Positions 55,508 to 64,000 of a stretch of 64,000 nt of DNA are shown here, in pieces. The notes beneath the pieces were generated by a model. It was not told where the DNA came from and searched no databases. It saw only the letters and a list, made by a program, of their open reading frames with translations. The stretch is from Dyadobacter sp. CECT 9275 (lineage in GTDB: Bacteria; Bacteroidota; Bacteroidia; Cytophagales; Spirosomataceae), in assembly GCF_907164905.1 (NCBI RefSeq), contig NZ_CAJRAF010000002.1:1302001-1366000 (forward strand). The letters run 5' to 3'. Each line of letters opens with the position of its first letter. Position 1 is the first letter of the stretch. Made by a program: the position numbers and the translations under genes.

Positions 55508-56680
55508 TTAAGGTGTTACAATAATTGTCTTCCCTCTTACTTTAAAATGGATATTATTGAGTTCCAGTACCTTCAGCAAGCTCGACAGCTGAGCGTTTCT
55601 GGAGATACCACCGGTAAACAGGCGCTGCGGTATATCTCCCTCATATTCCACCTTCACGTCATACCATCGTTCTACCTGCCGCATGATGGTTTTGATGTCG
55701 GCGTCCTTGAAGGCGATGAGCCCGTTTTTCCATGAAATAGATTCCTCCGGGTCGATTCCGCTTCGGACCATGAAACCGTCCCGCCCATTGTATTCCGACT
55801 GCTGTCCCGGTTTCAGTAAGCTTGCATTTCTGGTCCCTGTTTTGGACACACGTACACTTCCTTCAAGCAGGGTCGTTTTAATAACCTTTTCGTCCGAATA
55901 GGCCATGATGTTAAAATGCGTTCCCAGCACTTCTACGAGCTCTTTGTTGTTCACGTTGATTCGAAAAGGTACCGGTCTTTTTTTGTCGTCCTGTTGTTTG
56001 GCAATTTCAAAGTAGCCCTCACCCGTGAGGCTAACGCGCCGGTCGGTATGATCAAATGTAGTGGGGTAATGCAGGGACGAGGCCGCATTCAGCCACACCT
56101 TGCTTCCGTCGGGCAATACAACCCGGAACTGCCCGCCCCGCGGCGTTTTGATCGTATTAAAAGTGACTGGCCCGACTGGGTCACTGAGTCTTTCATAGAT
56201 CAGTTCACCATCCTTTTTGCTGATACGGAATCCCTTGTCTTCCTTTAAGGCTCCGTTGGCCAGTTCGTTTAGTTTCAGCACAGAACCATCGCCCAGCGTC
56301 AGCGTCGCTTTGTCGCCGCCGGGAGCGATATCTCCCGTGACGGCAGCGATTTCAGGTGTGGCTGTATTTTTTTCTTTCACCCAAAAATAGGTACCTGCCC
56401 CCAGCAGCAAAAGCAGAACTGCCGCCGCTGCAACGGAGAATCTGAACAAAGGGACAACTTTCCGTGGTTTGACAAACCGGGTCTGACTCAGTATGGCTGA
56501 CAAAAGGCGATCACGATGTGCCTGCTCATCGGCTGCCAGGGACTCCGGAATGAGTACTTCCTGGTTCTGATCCGCGTTGTACCAACTGGCAAACTCCTTC
56601 TTCTCATCTTCGGTAATGGACCCATCCAGCCATTTGCCGGCTAGTTCCTGGTAACGCACGTCGGGTATTTTTAATGACAT
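55508..56680 (-). CDS. FecR-family anti-sigma factor (system 6)
   Basis: 390 aa inner-membrane regulator. A cytoplasmic anti-sigma part (1-75), a single span at about 79-100 (FSVAAAAVLLLLLGAGTYFW), the periplasmic FecR domain (TPRGGQFRVVLPDGSKVWLN, EVLGTHFNIMAYSDEK, LLEGSVRVSK) and a C-terminal DUF4974/STN-like domain (WKNGLIAFKDADIKTIMRQV). It sits between its sigma gene (108 bp upstream) and susC6. It should hold the sigma factor until SusC binds ligand. Confidence 0.95.
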   Translation of the reverse strand: MSLKIPDVRYQELAGKWLDGSITEDEKKEFASWYNADQNQEVLIPESLAADEQAHRDRLLSAILSQTRFVKPRKVVPLFRFSVAAAAVLLLLLGAGTYFWVKEKNTATPEIAAVTGDIAPGGDKATLTLGDGSVLKLNELANGALKEDKGFRISKKDGELIYERLSDPVGPVTFNTIKTPRGGQFRVVLPDGSKVWLNAASSLHYPTTFDHTDRRVSLTGEGYFEIAKQQDDKKRPVPFRINVNNKELVEVLGTHFNIMAYSDEKVIKTTLLEGSVRVSKTGTRNASLLKPGQQSEYNGRDGFMVRSGIDPEESISWKNGLIAFKDADIKTIMRQVERWYDVKVEYEGDIPQRLFTGGISRNAQLSSLLKVLELNNIHFKVRGKTIIVTP

Positions 56681-56788
56681 AAGTAAAGAGGCTTATATCA
56701 ATAAGTGCCCTCAGGCAGGTCAATCCCTTAGTCCGGACCCAAAAAAATGTATTATTTTTTTTAAAAAGTAGATTTAAGCACGAACACC

Positions 56789-57355
56789 CTACAACAGAGT
56801 CGTGAAAAGGAACTGATTCAGGCCGGTACGGAGGGTCCTGAGTGCCTTGCCCAGATGCGCTTCAACGGTTTTCTCCGCAATGCCGAGCTCCTCGGCGATC
56901 TGCTTTTGTGAGTACCCCGCATCGCGGCTGAGCTGGTAAACGAGCCTGCACTTTTCAGGCAATTCGGCAACCAGTTCGCTCAAACGGTGCCGGAGTTCCT
57001 CAAAGTCCAGCCATTCCTGGGTAGAATCGTCAAGAATATCGTTCAGGTGCAGGCTGTGATCGGCAAATTTCTGAAAGTTATTCCTTTTGGCCAGCGCCTT
57101 GATCACCTGGTACTTGACCGAAACGGTGAGGTAGTTTTTGAGGGACGACGTGAGCTGGAGTTGCTCCCTCCTGTTCCAAAGCGAAACGAAAAGATCCTGT
57201 ACAATTTCCTCCGCTTCGTCCAGATCACCGGTTTTGTTCGCCGCCACCACCAGGATCGTTTTCCAGTAGCGGTTGAATAGCTCCGTAAAACTCTTTTCAT
57301 CTCCCTGTTGCATCAAGTGGAGAAGTTCAGAATCGGTGAGGAGCTCGACAGACAT
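56789..57355 (-). CDS. ECF-type RNA polymerase sigma factor (system 6)
   Basis: 188 aa with sigma70 region 2 (LDEAEEIVQDLFVSLWNRRE, LKNYLTVSVKYQVIKALAKR) and region 4 (GYSQKQIAEELGIAEKTVEA). It begins at 57355 (MSVELLTDSELLHLMQQGDE). It belongs to the same ECF family as the gene at 2159. The gene is followed by fecR, susC and susD on the minus strand, giving a second complete signalling unit. A palindrome and a TAnnTTTG box lie just upstream, so the sigma gene itself may be regulated. Confidence 0.94.
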   Translation of the reverse strand: MSVELLTDSELLHLMQQGDEKSFTELFNRYWKTILVVAANKTGDLDEAEEIVQDLFVSLWNRREQLQLTSSLKNYLTVSVKYQVIKALAKRNNFQKFADHSLHLNDILDDSTQEWLDFEELRHRLSELVAELPEKCRLVYQLSRDAGYSQKQIAEELGIAEKTVEAHLGKALRTLRTGLNQFLFTTLL

Positions 57356-57382
57356 ACGCCAGTAATGTAATTATTGAAACAA

Positions 57383-57415
57383 CAAATGTAACAAATTATT
57401 TAGCAGGTTTGTAAA
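57383..57415 (-). promoter_or_regulatory. Promoter candidate for the system 6 sigma gene
   Basis: Reading the minus strand, TACATTTG (57383-57390) fits the -7 box TAnnTTTG and lies 28 bp before the start codon. TTTA at 57412-57415 is 21 bp upstream and would be a weak -33 element. The latter overlaps the palindrome at 57403-57420. Confidence 0.4.
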
Positions 57416-57420
57416 CCTGC
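57403..57420. promoter_or_regulatory. Perfect 18-bp palindrome, operator candidate
   Basis: GCAGGTTT-GT-AAACCTGC is a perfect inverted repeat of 8 bp arms, 48 bp upstream of the sigma gene start. Its position over the -33 area suggests a repressor or activator site. No binding protein can be named. Confidence 0.45.
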
Positions 57421-57809
57421 GGGCGGGCAACGGTACTGGCAGAGGATCCCCTGCCGGTCCTGATGTTTCCCATACCCCACACCCGGGGAGAGATGATACT
57501 ATTTTGTTCCCATGTTAAAATGCTGTGATTGAATAAACAATTCTCTTCGTTACAAATCTAACCTGCGGGTCAGCCGCCAAGCGGGTCGGGCCGGTAACAG
57601 CCCTGCCCTAACCACTCAATTTATCCTGATTATGACGTATATCAGCAACGGATTAGGAACCCGGTGACAGGATAAACTCCTTAAATCCCTTCTGAATCAG
57701 CCACATGAAAAATAGTATTACAAAAGCAAACAAAAGTAGAGGAACCGAAAAATAGCAGAACTTAATTTTGTAAAAGTTAAATCAAGCCAAACCTTCTAAG
57801 CCCATTACT
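57421..57809. other. Divergent gap upstream of system 7
   Basis: 389 bp between the sigma gene control region and susC7 with no gene. Close to the susC7 start, TAATTTTG at 57763-57770 is a possible -7 box for the plus strand, 40 bp before the ATG; no clear -33 element was found. Confidence 0.35.
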
Positions 57810-60800
57810 ATGCAAAAGAGAATATTACTATGTCTTTTTCATTGGAAGCCCTGTTTGTTATCTGTTGTTCTGACGTGCCTTTGTATCTCTGTTGCCTTCT
57901 CTCAAACAGCAGTCAGGGTTTCCGGAAAAATTATTGATGAAAAGAACGAGGGATTGCCAGGTGTTAATATCCAGGTAAAAGGAACAACCACCGGAGCAAC
58001 CACCGATGCTGACGGAAACTATTCCCTGAACGCCACACCGGGCTCATCCCTGATTTTTTCTTTTATAGGATACCAGAGCCAGGAAATCGCGGTTGGAAAC
58101 AGCTCCGTAATCAACGTAACGCTTAAAGCAGACGTGGCGGTTCTTCAGGAAGTATTGGTGGTCGGTTATGGTAAACAGTCCAGAGAAACACTGACCACTT
58201 CCATCACCAAGCTGGACACCAAAGCACTTGAAAACGTACCTTATACCAATGCGGCATCGGCCCTGCAGGGAACTGTTTCAGGGGTGAGGGTGCAGAGTAC
58301 TTCGGGACAACCCGGTTCAGCACCCAGGGTGATCGTCAGAGGTGGTACTTCTATCAATAATCCCAACGGAGCCAGCCCTTTATACATTATTGACGGGGTA
58401 ATACGTACCGATATGAACGATGTCAATTCAGAAGATATTGAGTCAATGCAGGTTTTGAAAGACGCTGCATCCACCGCCATATACGGAGCAAGGGGTTCCA
58501 ATGGGGTAGTGATCATCACCACCAAAAGCGGGAAATCAGGCCAGACCCGGATCTCCTACTCTTACGACCTGACCACTTCCAAACCAGGTAAGTTATTTGA
58601 GCTTGCCAACGCACGAGATTATCTGACCCTGAACCGTCTGGGGGTTTTCAGTGCACCCAAATTCGGAGATTACACTTCCCGGCTTATCCTTCCTATGGGA
58701 TACGGAACCGGCAACGACCTCACCAATAACACTGCATTTACCACACAATACCTGACATCCGCTAACGAGCACAAACTGAAGGAAGGATGGCAGAGCATGC
58801 CTGACCCCGCCGACCCGACCAAAACCCTGATATTCCAGGATACTGACTTCCAGGCGCTTAACTATCAAACCGGAGTATCCCATAACCATAATCTGGGCAT
58901 CACCGGAGGTACCGAGAAAGCTACTTTCAATGCAGGGGTGGGTTATATGACAGCGGATGGTACGGTTATCACGACCAAATACAGCCGGTTGAGTTTCAAC
59001 CTGAATGGGGAGATCCAGGTGAAAAAAAATCTGAGCGTTTTTTCAAGAGTGATGTTTTCCAAGGCCAAATCTAATATCCCGTACAGTTCTACGGCCGTTA
59101 CTTTTTATCGTAATGCCGGATTGGCACCGACAGCCAAATACAAGTTTGAGGATGGAACCCTGGCACCAGGTACCAATAACGGTATCGGAAATCCTGAGTA
59201 CCAGATGAACACCCGGAAGTATGACAATTCAAATGAAAAGCTGACCATCTCGCTGGGTTCTCACTGGGATATACTGCCCGGCTTATCTTTCGAACCGCAG
59301 ATTTCAATGTACAATATTTCAAGAGATGTACGTTCCTTTCAGCCAGGTTACTGGAACGGACCACTTGCGTATGTAGACTCCCGTGTGTCTTCGGCAAGTT
59401 CTTCCAAATGGCGGCAAACCCAGGCTGAGGGTGTATTAGCCTACACCAAAACACTCGCGAAAGATCACAACCTGGACGTTCGGGCGGGTCTTTCCTACTT
59501 TGTCCGTGATACCTCAGGTATCAGTGCAAGCGGCAGAGGTGCATCCACCGATTTGATACCTACCTTGAATGCTTCAGGCGAGGCAACTGCCGTGAGCGGA
59601 ACCGTGACCAGGCAGGCCATCATGGGATATTTTGGAAGCGCCAATTACAACTATCAGATGAAATACCTGCTTACCGTAAATATGCGCTATGATGGTGCCT
59701 CCAACCTGGGCGAAGAATATAAGTGGGGATTTTTCCCGGGGGTTTCGCTTGGATGGAACATTCACAAGGAGGATTTCTGGAACGGCATTTCAAGAAGTGT
59801 TTCACAGCTGAAACTTAGGGGAAGTTATGGTGTAAACGGTAACATAAGCGGCCTCGGAGATTTCACCGCCTACGGCGCGTATGGCGTAGGTGCCAAATAT
59901 GGCGGAGCTGCTGCAATCCAGAATACCGTAATTCCAAACAAAGACCTGAAATGGGAACAATCCAAAACCTTTGACGTAGGTGCCGATTTCGGGTTCCTGG
60001 ACAACCGGATCACCATGATCCTCGATTATTACCGCCGTGTGACGAGCAATCTGTTAACCAGCCTTCCTTTGCCTCAGTCAACCGGCTTTGGAAGTGTACT
60101 AACCAACCTGGGTTCATTGGAAAACAGGGGATTCGAGGTAGAACTCGGTGCCCGTGTGACCTCCACCAGCTCGCCTCTGCAATGGAACGTGGCTTTTAAC
60201 GCCTCGAAAACCAAAAATAAAGTATTAAAACTCCCATATAACGGAATTGAGAATAACCGCGTGGGTGGTATCCTGATCTGGGATGACGCCAAACAGGATT
60301 ACGCCTGGAAAGGCGGCCTCCAGGAGGGTGTGCGCCTGGGTGAAATGTATGACCGCCAGCAGGTCAGGATCTATCCTACGGATGAAGATGCCAAAAATGG
60401 ACCGATTGCCTCCTACATTGTGGGTGCAGATAAAACGCAGTATGGTGGTGACGTAGAATATTATGATGCCGACAAAAACGGGACCATAGATTCCAGAGAC
60501 AAAAGATACATGGGAAATGCCTATCCGGTATGGACCGGAGGGTTATCCAACACCCTGAGTTTTAAAAATTTCAACCTGTATGTAAGAATGGATTACACCA
60601 CGGGGCATACCATTTTTAACTGGGGCCGCCTGTTCCTGGACGGTAACCTGTACTCGGACGGAAACCTGACGCAGCGGATGGTGGACCGCTCCTGGAAAAA
60701 ACAAGGAGATATTACCGACATGCCCCGCTCCTACTGGGGCGGTGAAAGGGTACAACGCAACCTGTTTGACGGAGTTACCACGAGCGGGAATTCGCAATAC

Positions 60801-61028
60801 ATGGAATCAGGAGACTTTCTGGCCATCCGCGAGGTTACACTGAGTTATTCCGTTCCATCCAAAATACTGAATAAGCTGAAAATAGCCAACCTCAGGTTTA
60901 ATGTCACTGCAAACAACATTCATTATTTCACCAAATATTTAGGACTAAACCCCGAAGAAGGAGGCACAGACGACGGACGGTATGCTATGCCCAAAAATAT
61001 AATCTTCGGAGCCAATCTCTCATTTTGA
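57810..61028 (+). CDS. SusC/RagA TonB-dependent receptor (system 7)
   Basis: 1072 aa. Signal peptide LLSVVLTCLCISVAFSQ; carboxypeptidase-regulatory-like domain at about 36-108 (GVNIQVKGTTTGATTD); EVLVVGYGKQSRETLTTSI and plug (YIIDGVIRTDMNDVNSEDIE, SMQVLKDAASTAIYGARGS); barrel ending in IIFGANLSF. No STN domain. SusD follows at 61043. It is divergent from the system 6 sigma gene, but control is not visible. The downstream TIM-barrel-like protein at 62604 may process the substrate. Confidence 0.95.
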   Translation: MQKRILLCLFHWKPCLLSVVLTCLCISVAFSQTAVRVSGKIIDEKNEGLPGVNIQVKGTTTGATTDADGNYSLNATPGSSLIFSFIGYQSQEIAVGNSSVINVTLKADVAVLQEVLVVGYGKQSRETLTTSITKLDTKALENVPYTNAASALQGTVSGVRVQSTSGQPGSAPRVIVRGGTSINNPNGASPLYIIDGVIRTDMNDVNSEDIESMQVLKDAASTAIYGARGSNGVVIITTKSGKSGQTRISYSYDLTTSKPGKLFELANARDYLTLNRLGVFSAPKFGDYTSRLILPMGYGTGNDLTNNTAFTTQYLTSANEHKLKEGWQSMPDPADPTKTLIFQDTDFQALNYQTGVSHNHNLGITGGTEKATFNAGVGYMTADGTVITTKYSRLSFNLNGEIQVKKNLSVFSRVMFSKAKSNIPYSSTAVTFYRNAGLAPTAKYKFEDGTLAPGTNNGIGNPEYQMNTRKYDNSNEKLTISLGSHWDILPGLSFEPQISMYNISRDVRSFQPGYWNGPLAYVDSRVSSASSSKWRQTQAEGVLAYTKTLAKDHNLDVRAGLSYFVRDTSGISASGRGASTDLIPTLNASGEATAVSGTVTRQAIMGYFGSANYNYQMKYLLTVNMRYDGASNLGEEYKWGFFPGVSLGWNIHKEDFWNGISRSVSQLKLRGSYGVNGNISGLGDFTAYGAYGVGAKYGGAAAIQNTVIPNKDLKWEQSKTFDVGADFGFLDNRITMILDYYRRVTSNLLTSLPLPQSTGFGSVLTNLGSLENRGFEVELGARVTSTSSPLQWNVAFNASKTKNKVLKLPYNGIENNRVGGILIWDDAKQDYAWKGGLQEGVRLGEMYDRQQVRIYPTDEDAKNGPIASYIVGADKTQYGGDVEYYDADKNGTIDSRDKRYMGNAYPVWTGGLSNTLSFKNFNLYVRMDYTTGHTIFNWGRLFLDGNLYSDGNLTQRMVDRSWKKQGDITDMPRSYWGGERVQRNLFDGVTTSGNSQYMESGDFLAIREVTLSYSVPSKILNKLKIANLRFNVTANNIHYFTKYLGLNPEEGGTDDGRYAMPKNIIFGANLSF

Positions 61029-61042
61029 TCAAAAAGGAAATC

Positions 61043-62521
61043 ATGAAAAAATTTAGAATAATATCCTTTGTCCTGCTGGTGTGTTTATGCGGATCTTCCT
61101 GTGATGTCCTGGATGTATCTCCAACCAGCGTAATTACCACCAACTCCTTCTGGAAAACACAGAACGACGCAGAAGGTGCATTAAACGGCATGTACGTAAA
61201 CCTCCGAAACATTTCAGGCGCTATCTATACCGTAGGTGAACAACGCAGCGAAGTTTTCGAGGGCGGCGTTTATGGCAGCGGCCGAAATGACCTCTTTCTT
61301 AACGAACTCAGTGGAGATCAGCCTAACCACCCCGACTGGAGTGCTTTTTACGCGGTTGTCAACTCGGCCAACCTGATCATCAAATATGCCGAACCGATTA
61401 CCTTTAAAACGGAAGCAGCCAAAAATAACCTTTTGGCACAGGCATACGCGATGCGCGCTTATACTTATTTTGTAATGACCAAAACCTGGGGTGACCTGAT
61501 CATCCGCACAGAACCCACTGAAAGTTCCAGTGCAGAGATCACGATCAAAGAGCGTTCGCCACAGGCCGAAGTCTTTGCATTGATCAAAAGTGATATTGAA
61601 AAAGCATTGTCGCTTTTTCCCGACAACAATTTTGTAACAGGAAGGTCCAAATGGTCCAAAGCAGCCGCCAATACACTTAAGGCTGACGTTTTCCTGTGGA
61701 CCGGCAAAAGGCTTAACGGCGGCCAGGCCGATTTCACCACAGCTCTTAACGCCATTGCCGAAGTAGAAAAAGCAGACGTTTCCCTGCTTCCTAACTTTGC
61801 TGACCTATTTGAATACGCCAACAAAGGAAACAAAGAAACGATTATGACCATACGTTATCAGGACCTGGACGGCGCAGCCAATAACCAGTTCTGGCTGCAC
61901 TGGATCATCGACAGCGCCATCCCATCAAACATTGATGCCGCTACCAAAGCACTCATCCAACCCGTGGGAGGCGGCCAGGGGCTGCTGGTACTCACCCCGC
62001 TGGTCAGAACCCAGTTCACGGACGATGATACCAGGAAAAAAGGTTCATTTTATGAAATCTATACCTATGATGCGCAGGGAAAACCAACCTTCTATACCAC
62101 GCTGTCCATGAAAGGCCGCGGTTTGCTCACCGGTGGTACCCGATTATTTCTCAGTGACATTGTCCTTTATCGCTATGCGGACGTACTGTTACTGAAAGCC
62201 GAAGCCAAAAATGCATTGGGCCAGGATCCAAGTGCGGAGATGAACAAAGTGAGGGAAAGAGCCTATAAGACAAATTTCGCCAGTCACATGTTCGTGTCGG
62301 GCACCAAAGAAGCCAATGACGATGCCATCCTTAAAGAAAGACTTTTCGAACTGGTTTACGAAGGAAAAAGATGGTGGGACCTGGTGCGGTTTGGAAAAGT
62401 ATTTGACCTGGTCCCGAACTTAAAAAGCAAAAAAGGCCAGGATTACCTGCTGCTCTTCCCGATTGCCAATACGGTACTAAGCCTTGAACCGAAGGTCAAG
62501 CAGAATCCGGGGTATAAGTGA
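61043..62521 (+). CDS. RagB/SusD-family nutrient uptake lipoprotein (system 7)
   Basis: 492 aa from the ATG at 61043 (MKKFRIISFVLLVCLCGSSC), preferred over the upstream TTG at 61025 because a purine-rich AAAAAGGAAAT sits before it. Lipobox SSC at Cys20. Classical RagB/SusD type: NSFWKTQNDAEGALNGMYVN, LAQAYAMRAYTYFVMTKTWG, LFLSDIVLYRYADVLLLKAE and LKERLFELVYEGKRWWDLVR. It follows SusC7 by 14 bp. Ligand unknown. Confidence 0.95.
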   Translation: MKKFRIISFVLLVCLCGSSCDVLDVSPTSVITTNSFWKTQNDAEGALNGMYVNLRNISGAIYTVGEQRSEVFEGGVYGSGRNDLFLNELSGDQPNHPDWSAFYAVVNSANLIIKYAEPITFKTEAAKNNLLAQAYAMRAYTYFVMTKTWGDLIIRTEPTESSSAEITIKERSPQAEVFALIKSDIEKALSLFPDNNFVTGRSKWSKAAANTLKADVFLWTGKRLNGGQADFTTALNAIAEVEKADVSLLPNFADLFEYANKGNKETIMTIRYQDLDGAANNQFWLHWIIDSAIPSNIDAATKALIQPVGGGQGLLVLTPLVRTQFTDDDTRKKGSFYEIYTYDAQGKPTFYTTLSMKGRGLLTGGTRLFLSDIVLYRYADVLLLKAEAKNALGQDPSAEMNKVRERAYKTNFASHMFVSGTKEANDDAILKERLFELVYEGKRWWDLVRFGKVFDLVPNLKSKKGQDYLLLFPIANTVLSLEPKVKQNPGYK

Positions 62522-62603
62522 GTAGTGGCGGTGGGAGGTGGGCAGTAAAAGTAAACAGTAGTCAGTAGGCAGTAGGCGGTAGGTGGTAAAAAGTGATGGT
62601 CAA
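62522..62603. repeat. Low-complexity GTAGGCAGTAGG-type repeat
   Basis: An imperfect short tandem of GTAGGC/GTAGGT units (GTCAGTAGGCAGTAGGCGGT) follows the susD7 stop. It resembles the low-complexity tracts near 4120-4150 and 50110-50150. No coding or structural role is evident. Confidence 0.6.
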
Positions 62604-64000
62604 ATGGGTCAAAAAGTTAATAGTCATACACGTCGGAGATTTTTAAAGAGTACTGTTGCCAGTGTAGGCGCAGCGCAGGCTCTTCCCGGAATATTCGGAG
62701 ACAATTCTGGTTTGCTGCGGGACAGCGTATCTGAAAAGAAAGAACCGCTCTCAAAAAAGCATAAAAACCTGTTCAATGGTGACACCTGTGTTTTCTTTTA
62801 CAACCCTGAAAAATGGCAACCCGGGGATTATACCTTTAAGCGCGTCATTAATCCCAGAACCGGAAAGCTCAATACCAAAGAAACGCTGCAGGGTGGTCCT
62901 TTTGCTGCCAAGGCCATCCACCGTTTTGTAGACGAACTGGCCGACAACGATATTGATACCTTTGTTATCAACGCCAACGCATCGCGGGCCTGGTACCCCA
63001 GCAAGACCATCCCGAGTATTCTGGACGGGTACAAACGTGGTGACCGTGATTTTTTCAGAGGCCACGCTATCTGCCAGGGAATTACGGAACCGGAAGCCGT
63101 TGAAGATTTTCTGGATACCTTCTCAGCTTTCATGGACCGCTACCAGGATTTGCTGGATGCCGGGGTAGACTGGCTTGCCGAAACATCAAAGGCTTGCCGC
63201 AGGCGCAAGATATCACCCTGGGTAAGTATCCGGATGAATGACCTTCACGGGAGCAACAACTTTGAGGGTAGTTTCTTCAACCTGCCTCTTTTGAAACAAA
63301 AGGAAATGCGGTTGCAGAATAGCTCCTATGGCCCGCACAACCCGTCGTATCGGGAAGGGCTTAATTATGAAAAGGCCGAAGTACGGGATATCATGTTCAG
63401 GCAGATCAGGGAGGTGGTGGAAGATTACGACTTTGAAGGCCTGGAACTAGACTGGTGGAGGCAGCCGCTTTGCTGTGAACCCAATGCTTCTGAGCAAACG
63501 ATTGAAATGATGCGCAACTGGATCAGGGAAATCAGGAAGCTCACACAGGCAAGGGCCAGAAAAACCGGCCGCCCCTACCCTTTGGGTATTCGGATCCCTG
63601 GCAGGCTGGATATTCTCAGAAGTATCGGTCTGGACGTAGTAACACTTTGCCAGGAAGGTACCCTGGATTTTATCTGTCCTTCGGGATTCTGGTGCACAAC
63701 CTGGGACATGCCGCACGACCAGCTGCGAAAGTTGCTGGGCGACAAGGTAACTATTTACGGGGTGATCGAAGACGGAGCCAATGCCCTTGCCACAGTGGAC
63801 CCGGAGCGGAATACTACCCAAAAACTAAGATACATTTCGGCAAGCAAAGAAATACTGCATGCCAACGCAGCTGGTAAACTTGCACTGGGCGCGCAGGGAA
63901 TAGAGTGGTTCAACTTCTATTGCACAGATCAGGCCCGGATTCCCGGCGTCATCACCGAATATGCCTCTCTGCGTAATATTTATAACCTGGACTATCTCCG
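62604..64000 (+). CDS. Twin-arginine-type exported TIM-barrel-like protein, partial (C-terminus beyond right edge)
   Basis: Starts at the ATG at 62604 and stays open to the window end (at least 465 codons). The N-terminus HTRRRFLKSTVASVGAAQAL is a twin-arginine signal, so export in folded form is expected. The body reads like a glycoside-hydrolase-type barrel: DLLDAGVDWLAE, ISPWVSIRMNDLHG, YDFEGLELDWWRQPLCCEP (a strand ending in acidic residues, as in GH catalytic strands) and LDFICPSGFWCTTWD. No named family could be fixed. It lies 82 bp after susD7 and likely belongs to its locus, working on the substrate of that uptake system. Confidence 0.7.
   Translation, partial: MGQKVNSHTRRRFLKSTVASVGAAQALPGIFGDNSGLLRDSVSEKKEPLSKKHKNLFNGDTCVFFYNPEKWQPGDYTFKRVINPRTGKLNTKETLQGGPFAAKAIHRFVDELADNDIDTFVINANASRAWYPSKTIPSILDGYKRGDRDFFRGHAICQGITEPEAVEDFLDTFSAFMDRYQDLLDAGVDWLAETSKACRRRKISPWVSIRMNDLHGSNNFEGSFFNLPLLKQKEMRLQNSSYGPHNPSYREGLNYEKAEVRDIMFRQIREVVEDYDFEGLELDWWRQPLCCEPNASEQTIEMMRNWIREIRKLTQARARKTGRPYPLGIRIPGRLDILRSIGLDVVTLCQEGTLDFICPSGFWCTTWDMPHDQLRKLLGDKVTIYGVIEDGANALATVDPERNTTQKLRYISASKEILHANAAGKLALGAQGIEWFNFYCTDQARIPGVITEYASLRNIYNLDYL

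Noticed and set aside
1..64000. CRISPR arrays, tRNA or rRNA genes, integrases
   Set aside because: No regular spaced direct repeats, no cloverleaf-type or rRNA-like stretch and no integrase or transposase frame were seen.

Overview
The window looks like a chromosomal segment of a Bacteroidota bacterium, most like a Dyadobacter/Spirosomataceae-type soil or freshwater cytophagalean. The main reason is seven SusC/SusD outer-membrane uptake pairs in 64 kb. Supporting reasons are two ECF sigma/FecR/STN-SusC surface-signalling units, a TPR-LytTR regulator pair, Cthe_2159 and FG-GAP surface proteins, and TAnnTTTG promoter-like boxes. No species is assigned. I saw no rRNA, tRNA, CRISPR array, origin or intact insertion sequence.

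Layout. 0-2 kb: LytTR response regulator and a TPR sensor protein that runs off the left edge (- strand). 2.1-9.6 kb: system 1, ECF sigma, FecR anti-sigma, STN-SusC and SusD. 9.7-12.7 kb: an exported amidohydrolase and a twin-arginine-type PLP enzyme. 12.8-13.1 kb: an EthD-like protein (-). 13.5-18.5 kb: SusC/SusD system 2, then an outer-membrane beta-barrel protein. 19.9-27.2 kb (-): a cytochrome c/FG-GAP protein, a Cthe_2159 lipoprotein, a large cupredoxin/propeller/HEAT protein and a TspO-like membrane protein. 27.8-32.7 kb: SusC/SusD system 3. 32.9-38.1 kb (-): an AT-rich island with three RHS C-terminal remnants and small lipoprotein or membrane ORFs. 38.4-43.5 kb: system 4 (+). 43.7-48.5 kb: system 5 (-). 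48.9-50.0 kb: an exported DHDPS-like aldolase (+). 50.2-57.4 kb: system 6, a second complete sigma/FecR/STN-SusC/SusD unit (-). 57.8-62.5 kb: system 7 (+). 62.6 kb to the right edge: a twin-arginine-type TIM-barrel-like protein, cut by the window.

How the genes work together. SusC barrels and SusD lipoproteins import nutrients across the outer membrane using TonB. Systems 1 and 6 also carry the STN domain that talks to FecR and its sigma factor, so substrate binding should induce transcription; the other five lack STN. No classical polysaccharidase accompanies the pairs. The linked enzymes (amidohydrolase, SelA/DgaE-like PLP enzyme, DHDPS-like aldolase, TIM-barrel protein) are all exported and suggest periplasmic processing of small amino-, acid- or sugar-type compounds. 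That is inference.

The most unusual region is 32.9-38.1 kb. There is no full-length Rhs gene, but there are three RHS core remnants on the same strand. Remnant A ends in a phospholipase A2-like tip (HDKYYD and ADWRF motifs) followed 3 bp later by a lipoprotein gene. Remnant B ends in a glycine-rich tip followed 5 bp later by a membrane-protein gene. A and B share a 295-bp ungapped core repeat and the same frame break. This looks like a reservoir of displaced toxin-tip/immunity modules.
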